From the NCBI GenBank assembly GCA_030601015.1, contig JAUVUO010000013.1, positions 1 to 13,493 of the forward strand: a stretch of 13,493 nucleotides of DNA. Reading direction: 5' to 3'. The notes beneath the pieces were generated by a model, which ran no database searches, was not told where the DNA came from, and saw only the letters and a list, made by a program, of their open reading frames with translations. The translations under genes were made by a program, and so were the position numbers. Source of the DNA: Candidatus Omnitrophota bacterium. Lineage in GTDB: Bacteria > Omnitrophota > Gorgyraeia > Duberdicusellales > 4484-171. Below are positions 1-5,791 of this stretch, piece after piece. Numbering within the stretch: the first letter of the stretch is position 1; each line of letters starts with the position of its first letter.

Positions 1-126
1 CTCTATATTTTTTCTTACCCCGCAAACACCCACCTTAGACGGAAAAATTTTACATTGATGAGAACAAAGATTACATCGAACAATTTTATCCTCTAATTTA
101 TCATACAATATGGCTTCTTTTAACAT
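1..126 (-). CDS. amrS: AmmeMemoRadiSam system radical SAM enzyme, N-terminal fragment
   Basis: Only the first 42 codons are in the window; the gene continues past the left edge. The start ATG at 126-124 is preceded by a strong ribosome binding site (GGGAGGGGAG). The visible part has the family's opening: an MLKEA start, then Cys18, Cys21, Cys25 and Cys35 in the arrangement CNLC-x3-C-x9-CGVR. That N-terminal cysteine cluster precedes the true radical SAM CxxxCxxC motif, which would lie outside the window. The family is a PflA-like radical SAM protein usually found with AMMECR1 and Memo proteins; its reaction is not known to me. The gene follows the cobalamin adenosyltransferase on the same strand after a 262-bp repeat-bearing gap, so it may have its own promoter. 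Recognition rests on the N-terminus alone. Confidence 0.78.
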   Translation of the reverse strand, partial: MLKEAILYDKLEDKIVRCNLCSHQCKIFPSKVGVCGVRKNIE

Positions 127-230
127 ACTCTCCCCTCCCGTAAACCTAAAAAGCGCACAACAACTTTATATATCCCAATTTTACCCTATTGGTTAATGTT
201 TATTTTTGGTATTTTATCTGGTACAGTCTC

Positions 231-250
231 GGGCACAGCACGCTGTGCCC
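231..250. repeat. GC-rich perfect inverted repeat, 9-bp arms
   Basis: Arms GGGCACAGC (231-239) and GCTGTGCCC (242-250) are exact reverse complements around a 2-bp centre. The dyad is strikingly GC-rich against its AT-rich surroundings. It is not followed by a T-run on either strand, so it does not look like an intrinsic terminator. The flanking CCCTACA (249-255) also borders the GC-rich dyad at 1888-1929, which suggests a dispersed palindromic element family. Confidence 0.7.
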
Positions 251-285
251 CTACAGGTTTATTATATTGACCAAATACACTTTTT

Positions 286-375
286 CTTCTTCACTTCGTT
301 GTTTCTCTACATCGTTACGTCGCTACTTCTTTTTTTCTCCCAACCCGTCAACTAATCAACCCGCGAACCCGCAAC
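286..375. repeat. Degenerate 8-bp-period tandem array in two blocks
   Basis: Two adjacent stretches keep an 8-bp register. Block 1 (286-333) reads as cttcttca, cttcgttg, tttctcta, catcgtta, cgtcgcta, cttctttt. Block 2 (344-375) reads as cccgtcaa, ctaatcaa, cccgcgaa, cccgcaac. Units within a block share four to six positions, and the two blocks have different consensuses. The array lies just downstream of the adenosyltransferase stop codon and upstream of amrS on the minus strand. Its length and lack of true spacers exclude a CRISPR array. Function is unknown; a dispersed intergenic repeat is the simplest reading. Confidence 0.55.
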
Positions 376-388
376 ACCTTATCATTAC

Positions 389-907
389 TCATTTCATTTC
401 AATATATCTCGCCAACAAAAACAAATAATCAGATAACCTATTAAGATAAATCAAAATATTTTGATTACTTAAAAGTTTTTTTCTCTTAAAGCTTACAATT
501 CTTCTTTCAAATTTCCTAGCTATAGTCCTTGCAACATGCAGAAAACTTGAAACCGAATCTTTCCCAGGCAAACAAAAACCCTTATTAGCCAACATTATTG
601 AGGCTTCCAACATTTTTATCTCTTCATCTAACTTATTTACCTTTAATTCATCTATTCTTTTTTCTATTTTATTAAATAGTTTCCGGCCGGTAGAAATCTC
701 TGCCCCAATTAAAAACAAATCTTTCTGAATTATTTCAAGAATACCTCTGTTTTTTTTATCCTTAAGCATACTCTTTGATACACCAAGATACGATATCAAT
801 TCATCCAGACAACCGCAAGCTTCAATTACAATATCATCCTTATAAACCCTAGCCCCGCGATACAAAGAAGTTCGTCCTTTATCTCCTTTTTTAGTAACTA
901 TACCCAT
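389..907 (-). CDS. pduO: PduO-type ATP:cob(I)alamin adenosyltransferase
   Basis: This 172-residue protein belongs to the PduO-type adenosyltransferase family, which transfers the adenosyl group of ATP to cob(I)alamin or cobinamide in the cytoplasm, giving coenzyme B12 forms. Visible motifs are the N-terminal ATP-binding TKKGDKGRTSL (5-15), CLDEL (33-37), LPGK (113-116), the helix with ARTIARKFER (126-135) carrying the conserved Arg127, Arg131 and Glu134, and the C-terminal NRLSDYLF (156-163). Length is normal to slightly short for the family. The start ATG at 907 is chosen because the protein opens directly into the TKxGDxGxT motif and GGAGAG precedes it. It follows folE by 225 bp on the same strand. 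An AT-rich palindrome at 933-954 lies in its promoter region. No B12 riboswitch is visible. The product is soluble, with no signal peptide. Confidence 0.93.
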   Translation of the reverse strand: MGIVTKKGDKGRTSLYRGARVYKDDIVIEACGCLDELISYLGVSKSMLKDKKNRGILEIIQKDLFLIGAEISTGRKLFNKIEKRIDELKVNKLDEEIKMLEASIMLANKGFCLPGKDSVSSFLHVARTIARKFERRIVSFKRKKLLSNQNILIYLNRLSDYLFLLARYIEMK

Positions 908-918
908 AGACTCTCCAT

Positions 919-955
919 GGTATAATCTTCAAGTATAATTTTAGAAAATTATACC
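919..955 (-). promoter_or_regulatory. AT-rich palindrome cluster, possible promoter/operator of the adenosyltransferase gene
   Basis: A perfect dyad with 10-bp arms GTATAATTTT (933-942) and AAAATTATAC (945-954) surrounds a 2-bp centre. A further GGTATAAT (919-926) pairs with ATTATACC (948-955), so GTATAAT occurs twice direct and once inverted. On the minus strand the dyad contains TATAAT, a good -10 sequence, about 40 bp before the start codon; no convincing -35 hexamer is at the usual spacing. It may be an operator overlapping a promoter, or only AT-rich symmetry. Confidence 0.35.
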
Positions 956-1132
956 TGATTACACCGATCAAAAATCAAATTACACAGATTAATACACAAT
1001 TCTCTTAATTTAACACCTTTCATTGCCAAAATCAGCCAATGAACCAACTTTCTATCTTAATACTCTCAAATTAAAAACCAATATATCAAAAGAGAACAAC
1101 TCATTACATTTAATCCTGGATCTTACATCCTG

Positions 1133-1687
1133 TTACGGACATATAAGACTCAAAGCTTCCTGGCGTGTCTTTTGATTAGTTCGAAACACCCCTCTTACTA
1201 CAGAAGTTATTGTCGTTGTCCCAGCTTTTTTAACACCCCTCATAGACATACAAAGATGCTCGGCCTCAATCACTACCATTACTCCTTTAGGTTTTAATTT
1301 TTTCATTATTATATTAGCGATTTCGGTGCTTAAACGTTCTTGAACCTGCAATCTCCGAGATAAAACTTCAACAACTCTAGCTATTTTGCTCAATCCGGTT
1401 ATCTTTTCATCAGGTATATAAGCCACAGACGCTTTACCCATAAAAGGAATTAAATGATGTTCGCACAATGAATATAAAGGTATATTCTTTAATAGAATTA
1501 TTTCATCGTGTTTCTGTTCTAAAATAACCTTAAGTTCATCACTAGCATCTTTAAACTGCCCGCTAAGTATCTCTCCATACATCTCAGCTACTCTCTTAGG
1601 GGTAGCCGCTATATCTTTTTTACTTAAATCAACACCAATGCCTTCTAAAACCAATTTAATACCTTTTTCAATTTTTTTCTTATCCAC
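1133..1687 (-). CDS. folE: GTP cyclohydrolase I
   Basis: FolE converts GTP to 7,8-dihydroneopterin triphosphate and formate, the first committed step of tetrahydrofolate synthesis and also the entry to queuosine via 7-deazaguanine precursors. The 184-residue protein has the zinc ligands Cys75 and His78 in CEHH (75-78) and Cys146 in EAEHLC (141-146). The paired catalytic histidines His77 and His144 are present, as is the C-terminal SMRGV (148-152). Length matches homodecameric bacterial type IA enzymes. The start is GTG at 1687-1685, supported by AGGAGGAGGG a few bases upstream; no ATG is available nearby in frame before conserved sequence. It lies 20 bp after the stop of a 51-codon gene and is probably co-transcribed with it and perhaps mnmE. 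The protein is cytosolic. Confidence 0.96.
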   Translation of the reverse strand: MDKKKIEKGIKLVLEGIGVDLSKKDIAATPKRVAEMYGEILSGQFKDASDELKVILEQKHDEIILLKNIPLYSLCEHHLIPFMGKASVAYIPDEKITGLSKIARVVEVLSRRLQVQERLSTEIANIIMKKLKPKGVMVVIEAEHLCMSMRGVKKAGTTTITSVVRGVFRTNQKTRQEALSLICP

Positions 1688-1707
1688 AAAAAATCCCTCC
1701 TCCTAAA

Positions 1708-1863
1708 TTAGTTCGCTCCGCTCTTTAATTTAACTTTATGAAAACCCACGGTTTTCAGACTTTCCCTCAATAATCTTAGGCGAAGAATTTCTGCCCTCTT
1801 CGCGGCTTCGTGATAAATCTCCCCTTTTTTTCTATACTCTTTAAAATATATATTATTAGGCAT
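1708..1863 (-). CDS. Small basic protein of unknown function upstream of folE
   Basis: An ATG at 1863-1861 opens 51 codons ending in TAA at 1710-1708, only 20 bp before the folE start. I do not recognise the product. It is strongly charged with about a dozen Lys/Arg residues, has no Cys or Trp, and residues about 15-37 (GEIYHEAAKRAEILRLRLL onward) would form an amphipathic helix. The composition looks more like coding sequence than random AT-rich DNA: GCC, GCG, AGG, GAA and CTT codons occur in an orderly frame. No clear ribosome binding site precedes the ATG, which weakens the call. A perfect hairpin with 8-bp arms (1739-1757) lies within it. It could be a real small gene of the folE operon, the remnant of a larger gene, or a chance frame. 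Confidence 0.42.
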   Translation of the reverse strand: MPNNIYFKEYRKKGEIYHEAAKRAEILRLRLLRESLKTVGFHKVKLKSGAN

Positions 1864-1887
1864 TCTAATATTTATTATTCATGTCTC

Positions 1888-1929
1888 GGGCCGAGGCAAG
1901 CCTTGCCTACCGGCAGGCAGGGGCGGCCC
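1888..1929. repeat. GC-rich nested inverted repeat (REP-like element)
   Basis: This 42-bp GC-rich block sits between the mnmE stop and the small gene. It is bounded by GGGCCG (1888-1893) and CGGCCC (1924-1929). Inside are AGGCAAG/CTTGCCT arms (1894-1900, 1902-1908) and the near-palindrome TGCCTACCGGCAGGCA (1904-1919, one mismatched pair). The alternative arms overlap, so the folded RNA could switch between hairpins. No T-run follows, so intrinsic termination is unlikely. It shares the adjacent CCCTACA (1927-1933) with the dyad at 231-250. It is probably a dispersed palindromic repeat. Confidence 0.6.
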
Positions 1930-1948
1930 TACATTTTCCACAAAATAT

Positions 1949-3367
1949 TCATTTCCCAATACAAAAATTACTAAATATACCCTCTAAAATCTCTTCGGAA
2001 AAAACTTCACCGCTTATCTTACCCAAATCATCTAAACACTCTTTTAAAGAAAAACTTATAAAATCAACCGTATAACACTCTTTTATATATTTTCTGGTTT
2101 CCTCAATTTTAAAAAGCACATCATTTAAAATCTGTCTCTGATAATGATTCATAAAAATAATATCATCACTTGATACACCGCTTTTATGAACAATCTTATA
2201 GACCGCGTCTTCAAACTTTTTTAATCCCTCATTTTTTAAAGCGCTCATCTTTACTATAGGCCCTTTAACATCTTTTATTTTTCCTAAATCAATACGGTTA
2301 GATAAATCAATTTTATTTATTACTAAAATTACATCCTTATCCTTAGCTCTTTCTAAAAGAAAAAAATCATCCTTACTCATAACTCTCGACCCGTCAAAGA
2401 CTAAAATAACTAAATCCGCCTCATTGAAAATATCAGATGTCTTCTCAATAGCCTTTCTTGTAACCAAATCTTTAGGTTCCAATATGCCCGCCGTATCATA
2501 AATCCTTAAAGGCACACCTTTTATATTTATAGTTTCTTCAATAACATCTCTTGTTGTCCCGGCAACCCTGCTTACAATAACTCTTTCTTCTTTTAGAATA
2601 CGATTAAAAAGTGTGGATTTTCCGGCATTAGTTTTGCCGCAAATCACACATTTAAGCCCTTCTTTAAGAATTTTAGCCTCGTTACTGCCCTCAACAATCT
2701 TGGATACTTCAACTGATAACCTTTTCATCTTATTACTAAATTTTGAATAAGAAAACTCAATATCATCTTCAGGAAAAATGATAACAGCTTCAGTTTGAAT
2801 TAATAATTCTTTTAATTTTTCTTTTATCCTTTTTATTTTAAGAGAAGCCCCCCCCCTCAATTGAAAAGAAGCAGCTAATAAAGCTTTTTCGGATTTTGCC
2901 TCCACAATACCTGAAATGCTCTCAACTTGTAAAAGGTCAATCCTGCCTTTAATTAAAGCTCTATAAGTAAACTCTCCCGGCAAAGCAAGCCTGGCCCCTT
3001 CATTTAAAACAACTTCCAAAATTTTATTTACAGATAATATCCCTCCGTGAGAAGAAACTTCAACCACATCTTCGGTAGTATAAGAATTCGGCGCCCGCAT
3101 AACACTCACTAAAACCTCATCAATAAGAATATCTTTACCTTTTCTACTCTTATTGTTCACACTCTGCCTAATCCAGCCATAATGAAGAGTAAAGGTTTTA
3201 ACCTTCTTAATATCCTTCTTTCTCTTAGGAATAAACACCTTAGAGAGTATAGCCATCGCTTTATTCCCTGAAATTTTAATTACCCCTAAAGCAGATTTAG
3301 ACGGAAAAGTAGCAATCGCAGCTATAGTATCCTTTAAAATATAATCTTTTAACTTGAATTCCTTCAT
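1949..3367 (-). CDS. mnmE: tRNA uridine-5-carboxymethylaminomethyl(34) synthesis GTPase MnmE
   Basis: MnmE works with MnmG to install the cmnm5 (or nm5) group on U34 of wobble-position tRNAs, using methylene-tetrahydrofolate, GTP and FAD. The 472-residue protein has the full architecture. The N-terminal folate-binding domain (about 1-130) includes DTIAAIAT (13-20) and YTTEDVVEVSSHGG (96-109). Helical segments follow, and the inserted G domain (about 238-395) has G1 GKTNAGKS (244-251), G2 GTTRD (270-274), G3 DTAG (291-294), G4 NKID (351-354) and G5 SAL (375-377). The C-terminus ends in the invariant FCIGK with Cys469. Asn247 in the P-loop is the residue linked to potassium-dependent GTPase activity. 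The ATG at 3367 has a short, closely spaced AGGG. A G9 homopolymer lies in the coding strand at 2856-2848 without breaking the frame. It heads the leftward gene group. Confidence 0.97.
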   Translation of the reverse strand: MKEFKLKDYILKDTIAAIATFPSKSALGVIKISGNKAMAILSKVFIPKRKKDIKKVKTFTLHYGWIRQSVNNKSRKGKDILIDEVLVSVMRAPNSYTTEDVVEVSSHGGILSVNKILEVVLNEGARLALPGEFTYRALIKGRIDLLQVESISGIVEAKSEKALLAASFQLRGGASLKIKRIKEKLKELLIQTEAVIIFPEDDIEFSYSKFSNKMKRLSVEVSKIVEGSNEAKILKEGLKCVICGKTNAGKSTLFNRILKEERVIVSRVAGTTRDVIEETINIKGVPLRIYDTAGILEPKDLVTRKAIEKTSDIFNEADLVILVFDGSRVMSKDDFFLLERAKDKDVILVINKIDLSNRIDLGKIKDVKGPIVKMSALKNEGLKKFEDAVYKIVHKSGVSSDDIIFMNHYQRQILNDVLFKIEETRKYIKECYTVDFISFSLKECLDDLGKISGEVFSEEILEGIFSNFCIGK

Positions 3368-3418
3368 ATCCCTATTTCATTTTCTTTTATATTATGAAAA
3401 CATATTCTAATATGGCCT

Positions 3419-3724
3419 ATGCCAGTGTCAAGATATTATAGCAGATATGCTTATTTTGTGGAAAATTTTCAGAATATCGGGATTTTATATATTGGATCAT
3501 TTCTTTTCGTTTTCTTCATTGTCTCTTCTCTTGGTATTACCTTTGGCATGTGGGTAGGATATGATGGCACATTCAAAAGATGTGCCACGACAGCTGAGTC
3601 ACTTTCCTACTTTGGAATAGATAGAGCATTCATTATTTTTGGCATAATTGCCGCATTGTGGGTTATTTTAAATGGTGTACTGTTCTCGCTAGAAAATCGC
3701 CTTTTTATATCCGTAATCTTTTAA
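3419..3724 (+). CDS. Hypothetical small membrane protein
   Basis: I do not recognise this 101-residue frame. It would encode two hydrophobic segments, about residues 19-45 and 66-90, separated by a polar loop with Gly-Tyr-Asp-Gly and Arg/Cys residues, so an inner-membrane protein is plausible if it is real. The ATG at 3419 has no convincing ribosome binding site; the nearby ATG at 3413 is in another frame and closes quickly. The stretch is less AT-rich than its neighbours, especially its tail to about 3776, and holds a perfect 8-bp-arm hairpin (3565-3572 with 3580-3587). It is divergent from mnmE across only 51 bp. It could be a small acquired gene, a fragment of a larger membrane protein, or a non-coding frame. 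Confidence 0.35.
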   Translation: MPVSRYYSRYAYFVENFQNIGILYIGSFLFVFFIVSSLGITFGMWVGYDGTFKRCATTAESLSYFGIDRAFIIFGIIAALWVILNGVLFSLENRLFISVIF

Positions 3725-3813
3725 AGATAATAGGCTGTTACGTCTTGCATGCCATGCTAAAGTTCCGGGGGAGCTCAAATAATTTTTTTCTTACTTTCTC
3801 ATTTTTAAAAAAA

Positions 3814-3822
3814 TGCTATAAT
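3814..3822 (+). promoter_or_regulatory. Extended -10 promoter for the 121-residue membrane protein gene
   Basis: The sequence TGCTATAAT is a perfect extended -10 element (TGnTATAAT), with the hexamer at 3817-3822. The -35 region at normal spacing (around 3794-3799) is poor, as is usual for extended -10 promoters. Transcription would begin near 3829, about 45 bp before the TTG start at 3874. Confidence 0.5.
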
Positions 3823-3873
3823 TATCTCTACAAATAACCTTGTATTTAATATTTAAAATAGACATATATACTC

Positions 3874-4239
3874 TTGAATAAAAAAATAATAACTTTAAAA
3901 TCTATTAATTATACTTTATTAGGAATAAATATTTTATTTTTAATATTCTTGGTCTGCATAATTGCACCTGTCAGTAACTGGCATTTCCAAAAAAATATCT
4001 TTAGTTCCGACCTTTTTAAAGAAAGCCCCTATCAAACAGGAATCAAGATTTTTGTTTATAGCCCTTTTATTTTAAATCTATTTGTAATACTCTTATTAGC
4101 AAAGGAAAAAATTAAAAAGAAAAAGATTACTCTTGTAGTAAACATTCTAATATTTTTATTTATATTATTCTTTTTGTTCCCCTTATTTTTTTCTTGGTGT
4201 GAATATATGGCTCCTTTTATATCTATAAACGGCTTATAA
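3874..4239 (+). CDS. Hypothetical three-helix membrane protein
   Basis: The 121-residue product is not recognised. It has three predicted membrane segments, about 13-32, 57-76 and 85-106. The Lys-rich turn 77-84 (KEKIKKKK) and the basic N-terminus fit the positive-inside rule, placing the N-terminus and second loop in the cytoplasm. The polar loop 33-56 would be outside. The start is taken as TTG at 3874 because no ATG occurs in frame until residue 112; there is no clear ribosome binding site. An extended -10 element lies about 45 bp upstream. It precedes the BI-1/YccA gene by 186 bp, with a separate possible promoter in between. The clean alternation of hydrophobic and charged stretches favours a real protein, but AT-rich DNA naturally encodes Ile, Leu and Phe, so some doubt remains. 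Confidence 0.58.
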   Translation: MNKKIITLKSINYTLLGINILFLIFLVCIIAPVSNWHFQKNIFSSDLFKESPYQTGIKIFVYSPFILNLFVILLLAKEKIKKKKITLVVNILIFLFILFFLFPLFFSWCEYMAPFISINGL

Positions 4240-4328
4240 AATTAAGCTCAACAATGAGACTATAAAAAAAATTTTAATTACCCAATTCAAATAATATTCA
4301 AATCTTAAGGATCAAAATAATTTTGTGG

Positions 4329-4357
4329 TCGACAAAAAACTTAAAACCAGTTAAAAT
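4329..4357 (+). promoter_or_regulatory. Candidate sigma70-type promoter of the BI-1/YccA gene
   Basis: TCGACA (4329-4334) and TAAAAT (4352-4357) are separated by 17 bp. Each matches the consensus hexamer at five of six positions. The predicted start near 4364 leaves a leader of about 60 bases before the ATG at 4426. Confidence 0.4.
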
Positions 4358-4425
4358 ATGTTTAAAATAATAAATAAATTTTTGATACTAATAATTTTAA
4401 TCATTTAAAAAATAAGGAATCTAAA

Positions 4426-5169
4426 ATGAAAACTTCAAATCCCGCCCTAAATTCAAAAACATTTACAAATATTAAGAAAACAGCTGATTCCTCTCAAACA
4501 ATGACAATTGAAGGGACTGTTAATAAAACCTTATTGATGTTAATTCTTTTATTGATGCCTGCTATTTGGACATGGAAAATGTTTTTCACCAATGGGCCTC
4601 AATCAATTATACCTTTTATTTATGGAGGGGGTATTTGCGGATTTATTGTTGCCTTGGTTACTATTTTTAAAAAACAATGGTCACCAATAACCGCACCGCT
4701 TTATGCTCTTTTTGAAGGGTTATTTCTTGGCGGGTTATCTGCTATGTTTGAAGCCAAATTTCAAGGAATTGCAATCCAAGCTGTAGCTCTAACCTTTGGA
4801 ATATTATTTTGCCTTTTAATAGCTTATAAATCACGACTAATTAAAGTTACTGAAAACTTTAAACTTGGGATATTAGCCGCAACAGGAGGTATTGGATTAG
4901 TATATCTCTTAACTTTTGTCCTAGGTTTTTTGGGAGTACAGATGCCGTACATTCATGAAAACGGAATAATCGGAATAGGATTCAGCCTTTTCGTTGTCGT
5001 AATCGCATCTCTTAATTTAATTCTTGATTTTGATTTCATTGAAAAAGGAGCTTCATACGGAGCACCTAAATTCATGGAGTGGTATGGCGCCTTCGGGCTT
5101 ATAGTAACCCTTGTTTGGTTATACTTGGAAATCCTAAGGCTTCTTTCAAAACTCAATAGCCGAAGATAA
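4426..5169 (+). CDS. Bax inhibitor-1/YccA family membrane protein
   Basis: This 247-residue protein matches the bacterial BI-1/YccA branch that opens with a conserved soluble segment (MKTSNPAL, 1-8; MTIEGTVNKT, 26-35) followed by seven membrane helices at about 34-52, 60-80, 90-108, 113-134, 146-168, 181-200 and 218-240. The C-terminal part carries the branch's signature: LILDFDFIEKG (198-208), the PKFMEWYGAFG stretch (214-224) and LVWLYLEILRLL (229-240). Asp201 and Asp203 lie where the di-aspartyl pH sensor region of BI-1 proteins such as YetJ is expected. Family members are implicated in pH-dependent calcium leak across the inner membrane; its exact role here is unknown. The ATG at 4426 is preceded by AAGGAA at good spacing. 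It is flanked by unknown membrane genes and yciH with no tight operon link. Confidence 0.9.
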   Translation: MKTSNPALNSKTFTNIKKTADSSQTMTIEGTVNKTLLMLILLLMPAIWTWKMFFTNGPQSIIPFIYGGGICGFIVALVTIFKKQWSPITAPLYALFEGLFLGGLSAMFEAKFQGIAIQAVALTFGILFCLLIAYKSRLIKVTENFKLGILAATGGIGLVYLLTFVLGFLGVQMPYIHENGIIGIGFSLFVVVIASLNLILDFDFIEKGASYGAPKFMEWYGAFGLIVTLVWLYLEILRLLSKLNSRR

Positions 5170-5343
5170 TATTTGGCTGACTATACAGATAAAAAATAAA
5201 AATGATCTCCTAATCATATTAAAATTGCTAATTTTTAACCCTAATCCGTGAATACAGATCAAACAACTTTTAACCGTTAGGATAAAATTAATATTAACAA
5301 GTAACAAATCCGGTAAAGATAAATTTAATATAATTAATTTGTA

Positions 5344-5442
5344 ATGGATCGCTCTCATTCTCATTCATCCACAACAGCTAAGAATCCAGGTTATAATATA
5401 CAAATACCAAATCAATATAAAAATAAAAAAACTTACACCTAA
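5344..5442 (+). CDS. Possible 32-codon leader ORF ahead of yciH
   Basis: ATG at 5344 opens 32 codons that end in TAA at 5440-5442, one base before the yciH ATG (TAATATG). The peptide would be polar, rich in Ser, His, Asn, Gln and Lys (it begins MDRSHSHSSTT). yciH has no ribosome binding site of its own, so translational coupling through this frame is conceivable. This frame also lacks a Shine-Dalgarno sequence, and a TATAAT at 5392-5397 could start transcription inside it. A stop-free run of this length is not rare by chance, so this is a weak call. Confidence 0.2.
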   Translation: MDRSHSHSSTTAKNPGYNIQIPNQYKNKKTYT

Positions 5443-5443
5443 T

Positions 5444-5791
5444 ATGCGCCCTAAAATTGTATACTCAACTGAATATGGAAAAATGTGTCCTAAGTGTGCT
5501 AAACCTATCTCTAAATGTATATGTTTACAAATTAAGAAAGGGTTTAAAGATGATGGGATAGTAAGAGTTCGTACTGAAACCAAAGGCCGTAAAGGAAAAG
5601 GAGTAACATTAATAACCGGCATCCCTTTAGAACAAGATAAACTCCTTAAATTCGCGAAAAAGATTAAACAAAAGCTTGGCACAGGCGGAACCGTAAAATC
5701 AGGAGTAATTGAAATCCAAGGGGAGCATCAAGAAAGACTAGTTGGAGAACTTAAAAAACAAGGATTTACAGTAAAAGTTTCCGGGGGCTAA
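5444..5791 (+). CDS. yciH: SUI1/eIF1-family translation initiation factor homologue (YciH)
   Basis: The 115-residue protein is a SUI1-fold member, related to eukaryotic eIF1 and bacterial YciH, which bind the small ribosomal subunit and influence start-site fidelity. The N-terminus carries VYSTEYG (6-12), shared with bacterial YciH. It is followed by a putative zinc knuckle CPKC (15-18) and CIC (25-27), as in archaeal aIF1 and many bacterial relatives. The SUI1 core contains RGRKGKG-like TKGRKGKGVTLITGI (46-60), KLGTGGTVKSGVIEIQG (77-93) and a C-terminal strand ending KVSGG. Length is normal. The ATG at 5444 places the conserved N-terminus correctly although no ribosome binding site is evident. 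Its last four bases overlap the end of convergent folC. Confidence 0.93.
   Translation: MRPKIVYSTEYGKMCPKCAKPISKCICLQIKKGFKDDGIVRVRTETKGRKGKGVTLITGIPLEQDKLLKFAKKIKQKLGTGGTVKSGVIEIQGEHQERLVGELKKQGFTVKVSGG

Noticed and set aside
286..375. CRISPR array
   Set aside because: The units are 8 bp and degenerate, with no spacers and no cas genes.
189..428. 79-codon plus-strand frame
   Set aside because: It is built from the palindrome and the 8-bp array, is Ser/Phe/Thr-biased and runs into the 3' end of the adenosyltransferase gene.
908..1132. B12 riboswitch upstream of the adenosyltransferase
   Set aside because: No B12-box-like conserved core is seen; the gap is AT-rich with short repeats.
1739..1757. 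Terminator between mnmE and folE (perfect 8-bp hairpin)
   Set aside because: No T-run follows the stem on the minus strand, and it lies inside the 51-codon frame.
4358..4408. 16-codon hydrophobic frame ahead of the BI-1/YccA gene
   Set aside because: Its ATG touches the predicted -10 element and would lie before the transcription start; Ile/Leu/Phe runs are expected in AT-rich DNA.
5365..5682. 105-codon minus-strand frame
   Set aside because: Antisense to yciH, which has clear SUI1 motifs.
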